Below the pieces are notes generated by a model that saw only the letters and a list, made by a program, of their open reading frames with translations, was not told the DNA's origin and searched no databases. Positions 42,937 through 51,418 of a DNA stretch of 54,570 bases are shown one piece after another. The stretch's first letter is position 1, and each line of letters starts with the position of its first letter. The position numbers were made by a program, and so were the translations under genes. The DNA comes from an uncultured Verrucomicrobiota bacterium. Its GTDB lineage: Bacteria; Verrucomicrobiota; Verrucomicrobiia; Opitutales; Opitutaceae. The stretch is taken from contig CAIQAB010000014.1 in assembly GCA_903869675.1 (NCBI GenBank), forward strand, positions 1-54,570. The letters are read 5' to 3'.

Positions 42937-43956
42937 ATGCAAACTCTCCTGATCGACGCCCCCGGCCATTTTTCCTACGGCCAGAAACCTCAACCCGTGC
43001 CCGCCCCCGGCGAGGTGCTTTTGCGCGTCCGCCGTTTAGGTTTTTGCGGATCCGACTTGTCTACTTTCCGCGGAGGCAACCCGCTCGTCTCCTACCCGCG
43101 CATCCCCGGCCACGAAATCGCCGCCACCATCGAGGCCGTCACTCCGGGCGTGCCCGCTGAATATACCGCAGGCCAGAGCGTCACCGTGCTGCCCTACACC
43201 ACCTGCGGAAAATGCAGCTCCTGCCGCAAGAAACGCTTCAACGCCTGCCGCCATAACCAGACCTTGGGGGTGCAGCAGGACGGCGCCTTCACGGATTTCA
43301 TCGTCGTCCATTGGGAAAAACTCGTGCCCTCCGCCGGCCTCGGATTGCGCGAACTCGCCCTCGTCGAACCACTGGCCGTTGGTTTCCATGCCGTCGCCCG
43401 CGGCCGCGTCGATGCCTCCGATATCGTTGTTGTTTTCGGCTGCGGTATGATCGGCCTGGGCGCGATCGCCGCCGCCGGCCTGCATCGCGGGGCTACCGTG
43501 GTCGCGGTCGACCTAGAGGATGCCAAACTCGCCGTGGCCAAAAAAGCCGGCGCCACCCACGTAATCAATTCACGCGCCGAAAACCTCCACGAACGACTTC
43601 AAGCCCTTAGCAATGGCCACGGCCCCGACGTGGCCATCGAGGCCGTCGGCCATCCCGCCACCTTCACTGCCGCCGTGGACGAGGTCTGCTTCGCCGGCCG
43701 CGTAGTTTACATCGGCTACGCCAAGGCCCCGGTTTCTTACGAAACCAAATACTTCGTCATGAAAGAGCTCGATATCCTTGGTTCGCGGAACTCCACGCCG
43801 CAGGATTTTCGCGATGTCGTCACCCTGCTCGCCTCCGGCCGCTACCCGATTGATGAGACTGTGACCCGCACCGTTTCCTTCGCCGAGGCTGGTCAGGCCC
43901 TCGCTGACTGGTCCGCCGACCCGGCCGTCATCACCAAGATTCACGTCGAGCTCTGA
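42937..43956 (+). CDS. Zinc-dependent alcohol dehydrogenase, LgoD-like sugar-acid dehydrogenase
   Basis: 339-residue medium-chain dehydrogenase. Catalytic zinc ligands are in 'FCGSDLSTF' and 'IPGHEIAA', and structural zinc is bound by four Cys in '[15 protein letters not shown]'. The NAD-binding turn is '[14 protein letters not shown]', followed by '[19 protein letters not shown]' with an acidic residue favouring NAD. The family includes L-galactonate 5-dehydrogenase (LgoD), L-threonine and sorbitol dehydrogenases. Placed between an L-galactose-dehydrogenase-like gene and a lactonase, oxidation of L-galactonate (to D-tagaturonate) or of an L-fuconate-derived acid is likely. The next gene starts 9 bp on. 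Confidence 0.82.
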   Translation: MQTLLIDAPGHFSYGQKPQPVPAPGEVLLRVRRLGFCGSDLSTFRGGNPLVSYPRIPGHEIAATIEAVTPGVPAEYTAGQSVTVLPYTTCGKCSSCRKKRFNACRHNQTLGVQQDGAFTDFIVVHWEKLVPSAGLGLRELALVEPLAVGFHAVARGRVDASDIVVVFGCGMIGLGAIAAAGLHRGATVVAVDLEDAKLAVAKKAGATHVINSRAENLHERLQALSNGHGPDVAIEAVGHPATFTAAVDEVCFAGRVVYIGYAKAPVSYETKYFVMKELDILGSRNSTPQDFRDVVTLLASGRYPIDETVTRTVSFAEAGQALADWSADPAVITKIHVEL

Positions 43957-43964
43957 GCGCCCCC

Positions 43965-44804
43965 ATGCCGGTCGTCGACGCCCACCACCACTTTTGGCAC
44001 TACAATCCAGCCGACTACGGCTGGATTCCCGACGCGTGGAGCACCCTCCGCCGGGATTACCTGCCTGCCGATCTTGAACGCGAACTCGCCTCCGCCGGTG
44101 TGGATGGCGTTGTTTCCGTCCAGGCCCGCCAGTCACTGGAAGAGACTAACTGGCTGCTCGCTTTCGCCTCCCGCCACACGTTCGTGCGAGGCATTGTAGG
44201 CTGGGTCCCGCTGGTTGCGCCCGACCTTTCCACTCATCTCGACCACCTCCGCGCCCACCCTGGCGCCAATAAGCTCCGTGCCTTCCGTCACGTTCTCCAA
44301 GCCGAGCCTGACGACGCGTATATGCTGCGGGACGACTTCAATAGAGGCGTCGCCGAAATCACCCGGCGCGGCTACGCTTACGATATCCTGATTTTGGAGC
44401 GCCACCTGCCGCATGCCATTGCCTTCGTCGACCGCCACCCCGAGGCCACTTTCATCTTAGATCATATCGCCAAGCCCCGTATCGGCAGCGGCGAACTGGA
44501 GCCGTGGGCGAAGAACCTCCGCGAACTGGCCCGACGCCCTCATGTGGCCTGCAAACTGTCCGGTATGGTCACCGAAGCCGATGTCGCCGCCTGGACGCCC
44601 ACCCAGCTCCAGCCCTACTTTGACGTGGCGCTGGAGGCCTTCGGTCCCGCGCGATTACTCTACGGCTCCGACTGGCCTGTTTGCCTGGCCGGCGTCGGCT
44701 ACGCCCGCTGGAAAGAGGTGGTTACGAAAGCCCTCCGCACCCTCTCGCCATCAGAACTCGCCGCCGTGATGGGCGAAAACGCCTCGCGCCTCTACCGACT
44801 GTAA
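43965..44804 (+). CDS. Amidohydrolase-family sugar lactonase (L-fuconolactonase-like)
   Basis: 279-residue TIM-barrel hydrolase of the amidohydrolase 2 group. It begins 'PVVDAHHHFWHYNPADYGWI' with the H-x-H pair and shares the family blocks 'VQARQSLEETNWLL', 'KLRAFRHVLQAEPD', 'FILDHIAKPRI', 'HVACKLSGMVTEAD' and 'LLYGSDWPVC' with its catalytic Asp. Characterised relatives open L-fucono-1,5-lactone, L-rhamnono- and L-galactono-lactones. Here it would hydrolyse the product of the aldo/keto reductase at 41891. Confidence 0.88.
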   Translation: MPVVDAHHHFWHYNPADYGWIPDAWSTLRRDYLPADLERELASAGVDGVVSVQARQSLEETNWLLAFASRHTFVRGIVGWVPLVAPDLSTHLDHLRAHPGANKLRAFRHVLQAEPDDAYMLRDDFNRGVAEITRRGYAYDILILERHLPHAIAFVDRHPEATFILDHIAKPRIGSGELEPWAKNLRELARRPHVACKLSGMVTEADVAAWTPTQLQPYFDVALEAFGPARLLYGSDWPVCLAGVGYARWKEVVTKALRTLSPSELAAVMGENASRLYRL

Positions 44805-44896
44805 AACGCACCCGGCCTCGCCACGGTTTCTCCACGCGCAAACGCATTGTCCTTTGCCTCGTCACCGTTTCCCGCTTCGTCTTGCCTTTTCGCCCC

Positions 44897-45901
44897 ATGA
44901 ATAAACTACACCGCCTCTCCACCGTCGGCCTGCTTATCGCTCTCTTTGCCGGCTGCAGCAAAGCTCCCGAATCCGCTGCCTCTACTTCGGCCGGCACCCC
45001 TGCCGCCCCCGCCAAGATCACGATCGCCGCCATCCCCAAGGCCACCACCCACTCCTACTGGAAAGCCGCCGAGGCTGGCGCCCGCCGCGCCGCCGCCGAG
45101 TTCAACGTCACCCTCGAGTGGCAAGGTCCCCTCGACGACTCCAAGGTCGCCGACCAGATTGGCATCTTCAACAATCTCGCCGCCTCCGGCCTCCAAGGCA
45201 TCTTGCTCTCCCCCTGCGATGATAAGGCCCTAGCCCCCCACGTGCGCACCGCCGCCAAGCGCGGCCTGCCCGTCTCGATCTTCGACTCCCCCCTCGATGC
45301 CAAACAAGGCACCGACTACATCAATTTCGTTGCCACCGACAACAAGGCCGCCGGCGCTACCGCCGCCCAGACCCTCCAAAACCTGGTCGGAGCAACCCCT
45401 GGCCATGACGGCCAGATCTTGGTGATTCGCTTCACCGAGGGCTCCGCCAGCACCCGCCTGCGCGAAGAAGGATTCACGGCCGAATTGGCCAAAACCCCCG
45501 CACTCAAAATCAGCGCCCAACAATTCACCGACGGTTCCATGGCTGGCGCGCAACGGGTCGCGGAGACCCTGCTAGGCAACTACGTCAAAAATAACAAACT
45601 GGAGCTCGCCGGCGTGTTTGCCTCGAACCAACCCACCGCCGAAGGCACCTACAACGCGATAAAGGCCCTTCGCGACAAAGGCATCGAGGTATCCACGAAA
45701 TTCGTTGGCTTCGACGACTCCACTCTTCTCCTGCAAGGCCTGCAGAATGGCGTGATCGACGCGCTCGTCGTCCAGGATCCCGAAAAAATGGGCTACCTCG
45801 GCGTAAAGTCCCTCGTGGACCACCTCCGCGGCACCCCGGTTGAAGCCTATGTGGACACCGGCGTAACGGTGAAGACCAAGACCAACACCGCCGCCAAGTG
45901 A
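44897..45901 (+). CDS. Sugar ABC transporter substrate-binding lipoprotein (RbsB type)
   Basis: 334-residue periplasmic-binding protein type 1. The ATG at 44897 gives a signal peptide with a lipobox, L-F-A-G-C, so the mature protein is a lipoprotein anchored at Cys20. The binding fold is recognised from 'ITIAAIPKATTHSYWKAAEAGARRAA', 'ILLSPCDDKALAPHVRTAAKRGLPVSIFDSPL', 'VGFDDSTLLLQGLQNGVIDALVVQDPEKMGYLGV' (only short parts are diagnostic: 'GFDDS', 'VVQDPEKMGYLGV'). It is followed by ATPase and permease genes. The bound sugar is inferred to be the one consumed by the adjacent dehydrogenases. Confidence 0.92.
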   Translation: MNKLHRLSTVGLLIALFAGCSKAPESAASTSAGTPAAPAKITIAAIPKATTHSYWKAAEAGARRAAAEFNVTLEWQGPLDDSKVADQIGIFNNLAASGLQGILLSPCDDKALAPHVRTAAKRGLPVSIFDSPLDAKQGTDYINFVATDNKAAGATAAQTLQNLVGATPGHDGQILVIRFTEGSASTRLREEGFTAELAKTPALKISAQQFTDGSMAGAQRVAETLLGNYVKNNKLELAGVFASNQPTAEGTYNAIKALRDKGIEVSTKFVGFDDSTLLLQGLQNGVIDALVVQDPEKMGYLGVKSLVDHLRGTPVEAYVDTGVTVKTKTNTAAK

Positions 45902-45923
45902 GGTTCGCCCTTCCGCCGTCCGC

Positions 45924-47474
45924 ATGAGCGACGCCTTGCCGCCACCCCTCCCGACCACCTCGGTCCTGCTCGCAGTTCGCGGCGTCAAAAAAAGCTTCGG
46001 CGCCACTAAGGCACTGAAGGGGGTCGATCTTACCTTGGAAAGCGGCCAAGTGCTCGCGCTGATCGGCGAAAACGGCGCCGGCAAAAGCACCCTTATGAAG
46101 GTGCTTTCCGGTGCCCACGCGGCCGATTCCGGCGAGATGAGCCTAGCGGGCGTCCCCTACCGCCCCAACGGCCCCCTCCACGCCCGGGCGCTCGGCGTCT
46201 GCATGATCTATCAGGAACTCGCCCTCGCGCCCCACCTGAGCGCGATGGAAAATATCCTGCTGGGCATTGAGCCCACCCACGGCCCTTTCATGAATTGGCG
46301 GGAGACTCGCGCTGTCGCTCGCCGCGCCCTTGACGAGGTAGGCTTGCCCGATCTGGACCCCGCCACCCCCGTCGCGAAGCTTTCCATCGCCGAGCAGCAA
46401 CTGGTGGAAATCGCCCGCGCGGTCGCCGTGGGCTGCAAAGTGCTCGTTCTCGACGAGCCCACCAGCTCTCTCACGCAAAAGGATGTGCAGGCACTGTTTG
46501 CCCTCGTCCGGAGACTGAAAGCCAAGGGCGTCGCCATCGTTTACATCAGCCACGCCCTCGAAGAAGTCTCATCCCTGTGCGACCGCTTCACGGTGATGCG
46601 TGACGGCGAAACCGTCGGCCATGGCCAGGTCGGCACCGTGCCGGTGGATCGCATCATCTCCCTGATGGTCGGCCGCGACGTCGAGGACCTCTACCCGCGT
46701 TCCCCCCGCACTCCCTCCGCTCCTATCCTCGAGCTTCGCTCCCTGGCCGGCCAAAAAGCCCCTCGTTCCGCAGGGGTCATGCTCCGACGCGGCGAGGTGG
46801 TTGGCATCGCCGGGCTTATTGGCTCCGGCCGCACCGAAACGCTGCGTGCCTTGTTTGGCCTCGACCCCATCACGGCTGGCGAGATCCGCATCCACGGCGA
46901 ACTGGTGCCACCCGCTGGCCCCGCCACCCGCTGGGCGCAAGGCCTCGGCCTCGTAAGCGAAGACCGCAAAACCGAGGGCCTCGCCCAGAACCTGTCGATC
47001 GCCGAAAACCTCACTCTGAGCCGGCTCGACGGACTCGGGCCGTGGGGGCTCGTCCGTCCCTCCCGGCAAAACGCCGCCGCCGCCCCCTGGATCAAGGCCT
47101 TCCCCATAAAATGCCAGGGCGGCGAACAATCCGTCGAAGCCCTTTCCGGCGGTAACCAGCAAAAAGTCGCCATTGCGCGCCTGCTTCACCACGATTGCGA
47201 CGTTCTGCTCCTCGATGAGCCCACCCGGGGCATAGACGTCGGCTCAAAAGCCCAGATTTATGCCTGGATCGACCGTCTCGCCCTTGGAGACGCCGCCACC
47301 GGGAAGGCACCCAAGGCCATCTTGGTCGTCTCCAGTTACCTGCCCGAGTTAATCGGTATCTGCGATCGCATCGCTGTGATGACCCGCGGCGAACTTGGTG
47401 AGGCCCGCCCCGTGGGCGACTGGACCGAACACGCTCTCATGCTCGCGGCCACCGGCCAAGACCGACTCACCTGA
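45924..47474 (+). CDS. Sugar ABC transporter ATPase (RbsA/MglA type)
   Basis: 516 residues with two ATP-binding cassettes in tandem. Cassette 1: Walker A 'GENGAGKSTLMK', signature 'LSIAEQQLVEIARA', Walker B 'VLVLDEPTSSL', switch His in 'YISHALEE'. Cassette 2: degenerate Walker A 'GLIGSGRTETLRALFG' (normal for this class), signature 'LSGGNQQKVAIARLL', Walker B 'LLLDEPTRGID'. It powers monosaccharide import through the permease encoded 78 bp downstream. Confidence 0.95.
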   Translation: MSDALPPPLPTTSVLLAVRGVKKSFGATKALKGVDLTLESGQVLALIGENGAGKSTLMKVLSGAHAADSGEMSLAGVPYRPNGPLHARALGVCMIYQELALAPHLSAMENILLGIEPTHGPFMNWRETRAVARRALDEVGLPDLDPATPVAKLSIAEQQLVEIARAVAVGCKVLVLDEPTSSLTQKDVQALFALVRRLKAKGVAIVYISHALEEVSSLCDRFTVMRDGETVGHGQVGTVPVDRIISLMVGRDVEDLYPRSPRTPSAPILELRSLAGQKAPRSAGVMLRRGEVVGIAGLIGSGRTETLRALFGLDPITAGEIRIHGELVPPAGPATRWAQGLGLVSEDRKTEGLAQNLSIAENLTLSRLDGLGPWGLVRPSRQNAAAAPWIKAFPIKCQGGEQSVEALSGGNQQKVAIARLLHHDCDVLLLDEPTRGIDVGSKAQIYAWIDRLALGDAATGKAPKAILVVSSYLPELIGICDRIAVMTRGELGEARPVGDWTEHALMLAATGQDRLT

Positions 47475-47552
47475 AACCCCGCCACCGCGCGTGCAGGCAC
47501 TCCGCCGATCCTCCAAGCCAGCCTTTAGCGCTCGCGCCAACCTTCCAATAAA

Positions 47553-48596
47553 ATGAGCCAGTCCTCCGCTCCCGCCTCATCACCCCAGAAATCATCCCGC
47601 ATAATGGCCCTGCTCGGACGTTTGGCTGCGCTGGCTGCCGTTTATGCCTTTTTCGCTATCCTGACTCCGAGTGCGAAGGGCTTTATGTCCGACGCGAACA
47701 CCCAGCTGATGCTGCAGGACATCGCCGTCGTTGCCATGGCCGCCATCGGCATGACTATCGTTATTATCGCCGGAGGCATCGATCTGTCCGCAGGTTCCAG
47801 CATCGCTTTGTCGATGATCACCACCGCCTACGTGCTCAACCTGGGCCCCGAGGGCGGAAAACTTATTCTCGCCCACCCGGTCTCGCTCCCGCTGGTCGCG
47901 GTCGCGGCGGCCGCCGGCGTTTCCACCCTGATTGGCTTTATCAACGGAGCGATGATCACGTGGTTCCGCATTGTCCCATTCATCATCACGTTGGGCACGA
48001 TGCAAATGGTCCGTGGCTTTGCCAAACTAGTCGCCAATGAGCAAAATATTTACCCCCCCGCTGAAGTGCAGGATTTGTGGGTGGCTCGCTTGCTGGATCC
48101 CTCTAAAACCGTGCTCACTTGGCCGTTTCTGCCCATGGCCGTTTGGCTGGTGATCGGCGCCGCCCTCTTCACCGCGCTTTTTCTGCGCTACACCCGCCTC
48201 GGACGCCATATTTTCGCCATAGGTTCTAATGAGAAAACCGCCCTGCTCTGCGGCGTGCCGCTGGCCAGGACCAAGATATTGGTCTACATGATCGGCGGTA
48301 TCTTCAGCGGCTTGGCGGGCGTGCTGTTTTTTGCCCGCCTCGGCTCGATCGGACAACCAACCGAGGCCATCGGCTACGAACTGTTTGTCATCGCCGCCGC
48401 CGTGATCGGCGGGGCCAGCCTGCTCGGTGGTCGCGGCACCATCCTCGGCACCATGATTGGCGCACTGATCATCACCATCTTGCGCAACGGCGGAGTAAAA
48501 ATGGGCTGGCCGCAATACACCCAGGAAATCGTGATGGGCGCCGTTATTATTGTAGCCGTAGCAATCGACAACCTGCGCCAACGCCAACGGTCCTAA
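47553..48596 (+). CDS. Sugar ABC transporter permease (RbsC type)
   Basis: 347-residue permease with about nine or ten membrane helices. Family blocks are 'IGMTIVIIAGGIDLSAGSSIAL', 'IVPFIITLGTMQMVRGFAKL', 'GRHIFAIGSNEKTALLCGVP' and 'AAAVIGGASLLGGRGTILGTMIGALII' (parts quoted). Last gene of the carbohydrate locus; its stop is only 11 bp from the 3' end of a tRNA gene on the opposite strand. Confidence 0.95.
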   Translation: MSQSSAPASSPQKSSRIMALLGRLAALAAVYAFFAILTPSAKGFMSDANTQLMLQDIAVVAMAAIGMTIVIIAGGIDLSAGSSIALSMITTAYVLNLGPEGGKLILAHPVSLPLVAVAAAAGVSTLIGFINGAMITWFRIVPFIITLGTMQMVRGFAKLVANEQNIYPPAEVQDLWVARLLDPSKTVLTWPFLPMAVWLVIGAALFTALFLRYTRLGRHIFAIGSNEKTALLCGVPLARTKILVYMIGGIFSGLAGVLFFARLGSIGQPTEAIGYELFVIAAAVIGGASLLGGRGTILGTMIGALIITILRNGGVKMGWPQYTQEIVMGAVIIVAVAIDNLRQRQRS

Positions 48597-48607
48597 AGTC
48601 TCTGGAA

Positions 48608-48692
48608 TGGTGCCCGGGGTGGGAATCGAACCCACAAGACTTTCGTCGGAAGATTTTGAGTCTACTGCGTCTGCCAATTCCGCCACCCGGGC
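48608..48692 (-). tRNA. tRNA-Leu (anticodon CAA)
   Basis: 85 nt including an encoded CCA end. The acceptor stem is GCCCGGG/CCCGGGC. The D arm has the GGCGGAATTGGCAGACGC pattern, the anticodon loop CT-CAA-AA reads UUG codons, and a class II long variable arm and the T-arm GGTTCGATTCC follow. All elements expected of bacterial tRNA-Leu are present. Confidence 0.96.
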
Positions 48693-48875
48693 AGGGTGCG
48701 AACCAATGGAGAAGCAGAGCAAACACCCGCGACTGCTTTGTAAACCCGAAAGGCGAGCGAACCGCACCATACCTGCATTTTTCCCGTCCAGACCCGCCAA
48801 CCGCATGTTTAAGAAATAATGCGTTTTTTTTGAATGTTATCCGTTCGGGGCGGTCTATCTCTTCGTCATCATTGG

Positions 48876-48898
48876 TTGTTTGTTTGTTTGTTTGGTTT
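48876..48898. repeat. Short TTTG tandem repeat
   Basis: Four to five near-perfect copies of TTTG, seven bases upstream of a strong hairpin and about 95 bp before the rsmE start. Copy number could vary by slippage. Confidence 0.7.
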
Positions 48899-48904
48899 GC
48901 TGGC

Positions 48905-48952
48905 AGAGGCGGCCCCCCGGCGTGGTTTCCGGGAGGCCGCCTCTCCTCTTTT
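48905..48952 (+). terminator. Strong hairpin with T-rich tail in the rsmE leader
   Basis: AGAGGCGGCC pairs with GGCCGCCTCT and the stem continues inward with CCCCGG/CCGGG around an 8 nt loop; CTCTTTT follows. It lies 40 bp upstream of the rsmE ATG, where it would end or attenuate transcription entering rsmE rather than close an obvious upstream + strand gene. Confidence 0.6.
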
Positions 48953-48991
48953 GGATTGGGCGCAGCTCGCGCCTCCCTTTTCCTCACCGGC

Positions 48992-49759
48992 ATGCCCGAC
49001 TTCCGCGTCTACGTCTCCCCGTCACCGACCCTTACGGCGCGTGAGCTAGTGCTCAGCGCCGGCGAAGGCCACCACCTCGTTCAAGTCAACCGCGCCCGCT
49101 GCGGTGATCCGGTGATCGCGTTCGACGGCGAAGGCCGCGAATGGAGTTGTATTCTGGAGTCCGGCGACGGCCGCAAACCGGTTCACTTAAGAGTGGTTTC
49201 CCATTTCTCTCGCACTCCTTTGCCCTGTTCCCTCGTGCTAGGCCAAGCACTGGCAAAGGGCGGCACAATGGATGAAATCATGCGCCAAGCGACCGAACTA
49301 GGTGCAGCCGTGATAGCTCCCCTTTCCACCAGTCGCAGCGAGGTGCATCTCGATCCCGAACGGGCCGCGAAAAAAGTGGATAAATGGCGCGTAGCCACCA
49401 TCGAAGCCGCCAAGCAATGCGGCAACCCCTGGGTGCCCCGCGTGGAGCCCATCCAGCCCATCTCTGCCTTCCTCACCTCCCCCGCAGTGCAAGCCACCGA
49501 GTTGCGCCTCGTCGCCAGCCTACGACCCGAAGCCCAGCCCTTGCACGACATCCTCGCAAAACACCGCGCCACCCACGGCCGAGGTCCTGCGTCGGTCGCC
49601 TGGCTCGTCGGGCCCGAAGGTGATTTTAGCCCCGAGGAGAGCGCCTACGCGCTGGCCGCCGGCTGGCTCCCCGCTTCGCTCGGCCCCCTAGTGCTGCGGT
49701 GCGATACCGCCGCCGTCTACGCCCTCGCCACCCTACGCTGCGCCACCGAGCGAGACTGA
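48992..49759 (+). CDS. rsmE: 16S rRNA (uracil-1498-N3) methyltransferase RsmE
   Basis: 255-residue SPOUT-class methyltransferase that modifies U1498 of 16S rRNA. The N-terminal PUA-like domain includes 'EGHHLVQVNRARCGDPVIAFDGEG' (core 'HHLVQVNRAR'). The SPOUT domain includes 'LGQALAKGGTMDEIMRQATELG', 'RWRVATIEAAKQCG'-like text (here 'WRVATIEAAKQCGNPWVP'), the SAM loop 'WLVGPEGDFSPEE' and the knot end 'LGPLVLRCDTAAVYAL', where RsmE normally has LGxRILRxETA. The start was set at the ATG 48992, which gives the family N-terminus; the same frame is open further upstream across the tRNA. Confidence 0.93.
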   Translation: MPDFRVYVSPSPTLTARELVLSAGEGHHLVQVNRARCGDPVIAFDGEGREWSCILESGDGRKPVHLRVVSHFSRTPLPCSLVLGQALAKGGTMDEIMRQATELGAAVIAPLSTSRSEVHLDPERAAKKVDKWRVATIEAAKQCGNPWVPRVEPIQPISAFLTSPAVQATELRLVASLRPEAQPLHDILAKHRATHGRGPASVAWLVGPEGDFSPEESAYALAAGWLPASLGPLVLRCDTAAVYALATLRCATERD

Positions 49760-49792
49760 GCCGGACGACGAAAGATAACCTTGCATCTGCAC

Positions 49793-51340
49793 TTACCACA
49801 CCAGCAAGCCGCCCGCATAAGTCAGACCGGCACCCACGGAACAAAAGATAATGCGATCACCAGCCTTGAAAATACCCTCCTCGGCCGCCCAACCCAGCGC
49901 CATTGAAACCGATGCACCGGAAGTGTTACCGTATTTGGCAATAGTCACGACAAACTTCTCGAAGGGGATGCCGACGCGTTTACTCACCGCCCGGAGGATG
50001 CGCTCATTGGCTTGATGCGGCACGATCCAGGCGATTTCAGCCGCCAGCAATCCGTGACGCTCAAGCGCCTTTTCAATTTGATCGGAAAACGCGATGACCG
50101 CATTCTTAAACACTGCAGCTCCATCCATTTGCAGATAGAAATCGTTTCGGTCGCTACCGTCGGCACAGGGCATAGGCTGCCGCGCCCCGCCGCCCGGACG
50201 CTGGATCGCTCTGAATAATTCCGCATCACCCGAGAGCGCCATGCGGTGCAACCTGTGCCCGCCGGCCACATCAGTGAGAATTGCAGCGCCCGCTCCATCG
50301 CCAAAGAGAAAAGCCGTCTCATGGTCGTTGGGGTTGGTTATGCGCGAGAGCAGTTCGGCCGTGACCACCACAACCGTGCGCGCCGTGCCGCCGCGAATAA
50401 AAGCCCGCCCCACCTCTAGCGCGTAAAGCCATCCGGAACAGGCGGCATTTAAGTCAAAAGCCAGGGCCTTCGGACAACCGAGCAATTTGGCCAAGGCGCT
50501 CGCCATCGAGGGCACGGGTTGATCGGGGATGATGGTCGCGAGAACGATACCGTCGATCTGCACCGGCTCGATTCCCGCCTGAGCGAGCGCATGGCGCACC
50601 GCCGTGGCCGCCAGAGACGTCGCGCTCTCGTCCGCATCCGCGTAACGTCGCTCATGGATGCCGGTGAGCTTGTGCATCTCTGCCTCGGTGCGCCCTGGGA
50701 AAGCCCGCAGAATCTCACTGGTTGGACGGATATTTTTGGGCACGGCATAGCCCACACCCGCGATGCAGACCGTCGTATCCGTCGCTCCGCTCGCCTGCAA
50801 AGAACTGGCCGCACCGGCCGCCGCGGTGGAATGCGGCCGCGTGGCCAGCCAAGCCTGAAAATCTTCCCCCGTAATCCGCCCCGCCGGCCCGGTTCCCGTC
50901 AATCCTTCCAGTCTGGCAGGCTCCAAACCGGCTTCGCGCGCCAGTTTTTGCGCCCGGGGCGTCCAGAGGGATCCCGACGTTGGCTCCGCAGCCACCGGCA
51001 CAGACGGCGCCGCCACCGCAACCGGCGGGGCCGAGACTGGAACAGGCGGAGGGACCCCACCCGTCTTCGACTCAAGATGGCGGAGACTTTCATCCTCGGT
51101 CTCGATGGTGATAAAAAGATCGTCCGAACGGATAATGTCGCCCGCCCGGCAATGTATCCCTCTCACTATGCCGTCACACGGCACCTCCCACTCGAATACG
51201 GATTTGTCGCTCTCCAGCTCCGCCGCGATCCGGCCTTTGGCCACCCGTTCTCCCGGAACGACTTTGAGGTCGATCACGGTAAGCTCATTCACGGTCGCCC
51301 CCATGCTCGGCACAGGGATTTGAATTAGGAAAGTGGCCAT
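49793..51340 (-). CDS. Lipoyl domain + E3/E1-binding domain + FabH (KAS III) fusion protein
   Basis: 515 residues from the ATG at 51340. Residues 1-80 form a lipoyl domain; K46 in 'ELESDKSVFEW' has the E-S-D-K-(S/A) context of lipoylated, not biotinylated, lysines. A Pro/Ala/Val linker (about 93-124) leads to a peripheral-subunit-binding domain (about 126-166, 'TPRAQKLAREAGLEP', 'GTGPAGRITGEDF'). A second linker is followed by a complete ketoacyl-ACP synthase III (about 190-515) with C301 in 'LNAACSGW', H442 in 'PHQANERI' and N472 in 'YGNTSGAS'. No E2 acyltransferase domain is present. It may take acyl groups from a 2-oxoacid dehydrogenase and condense them with malonyl-ACP. No E1 or E3 genes are nearby. 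Confidence 0.9.
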   Translation of the reverse strand: MATFLIQIPVPSMGATVNELTVIDLKVVPGERVAKGRIAAELESDKSVFEWEVPCDGIVRGIHCRAGDIIRSDDLFITIETEDESLRHLESKTGGVPPPVPVSAPPVAVAAPSVPVAAEPTSGSLWTPRAQKLAREAGLEPARLEGLTGTGPAGRITGEDFQAWLATRPHSTAAAGAASSLQASGATDTTVCIAGVGYAVPKNIRPTSEILRAFPGRTEAEMHKLTGIHERRYADADESATSLAATAVRHALAQAGIEPVQIDGIVLATIIPDQPVPSMASALAKLLGCPKALAFDLNAACSGWLYALEVGRAFIRGGTARTVVVVTAELLSRITNPNDHETAFLFGDGAGAAILTDVAGGHRLHRMALSGDAELFRAIQRPGGGARQPMPCADGSDRNDFYLQMDGAAVFKNAVIAFSDQIEKALERHGLLAAEIAWIVPHQANERILRAVSKRVGIPFEKFVVTIAKYGNTSGASVSMALGWAAEEGIFKAGDRIIFCSVGAGLTYAGGLLVW

Positions 51341-51418
51341 GCGAAACGTCAAAGTGCATCAGCGTGACGCGCCCCGGTCTCCGGTCAACCGTGCGCAACA
51401 GCCTTTCCCGGACCGTAT

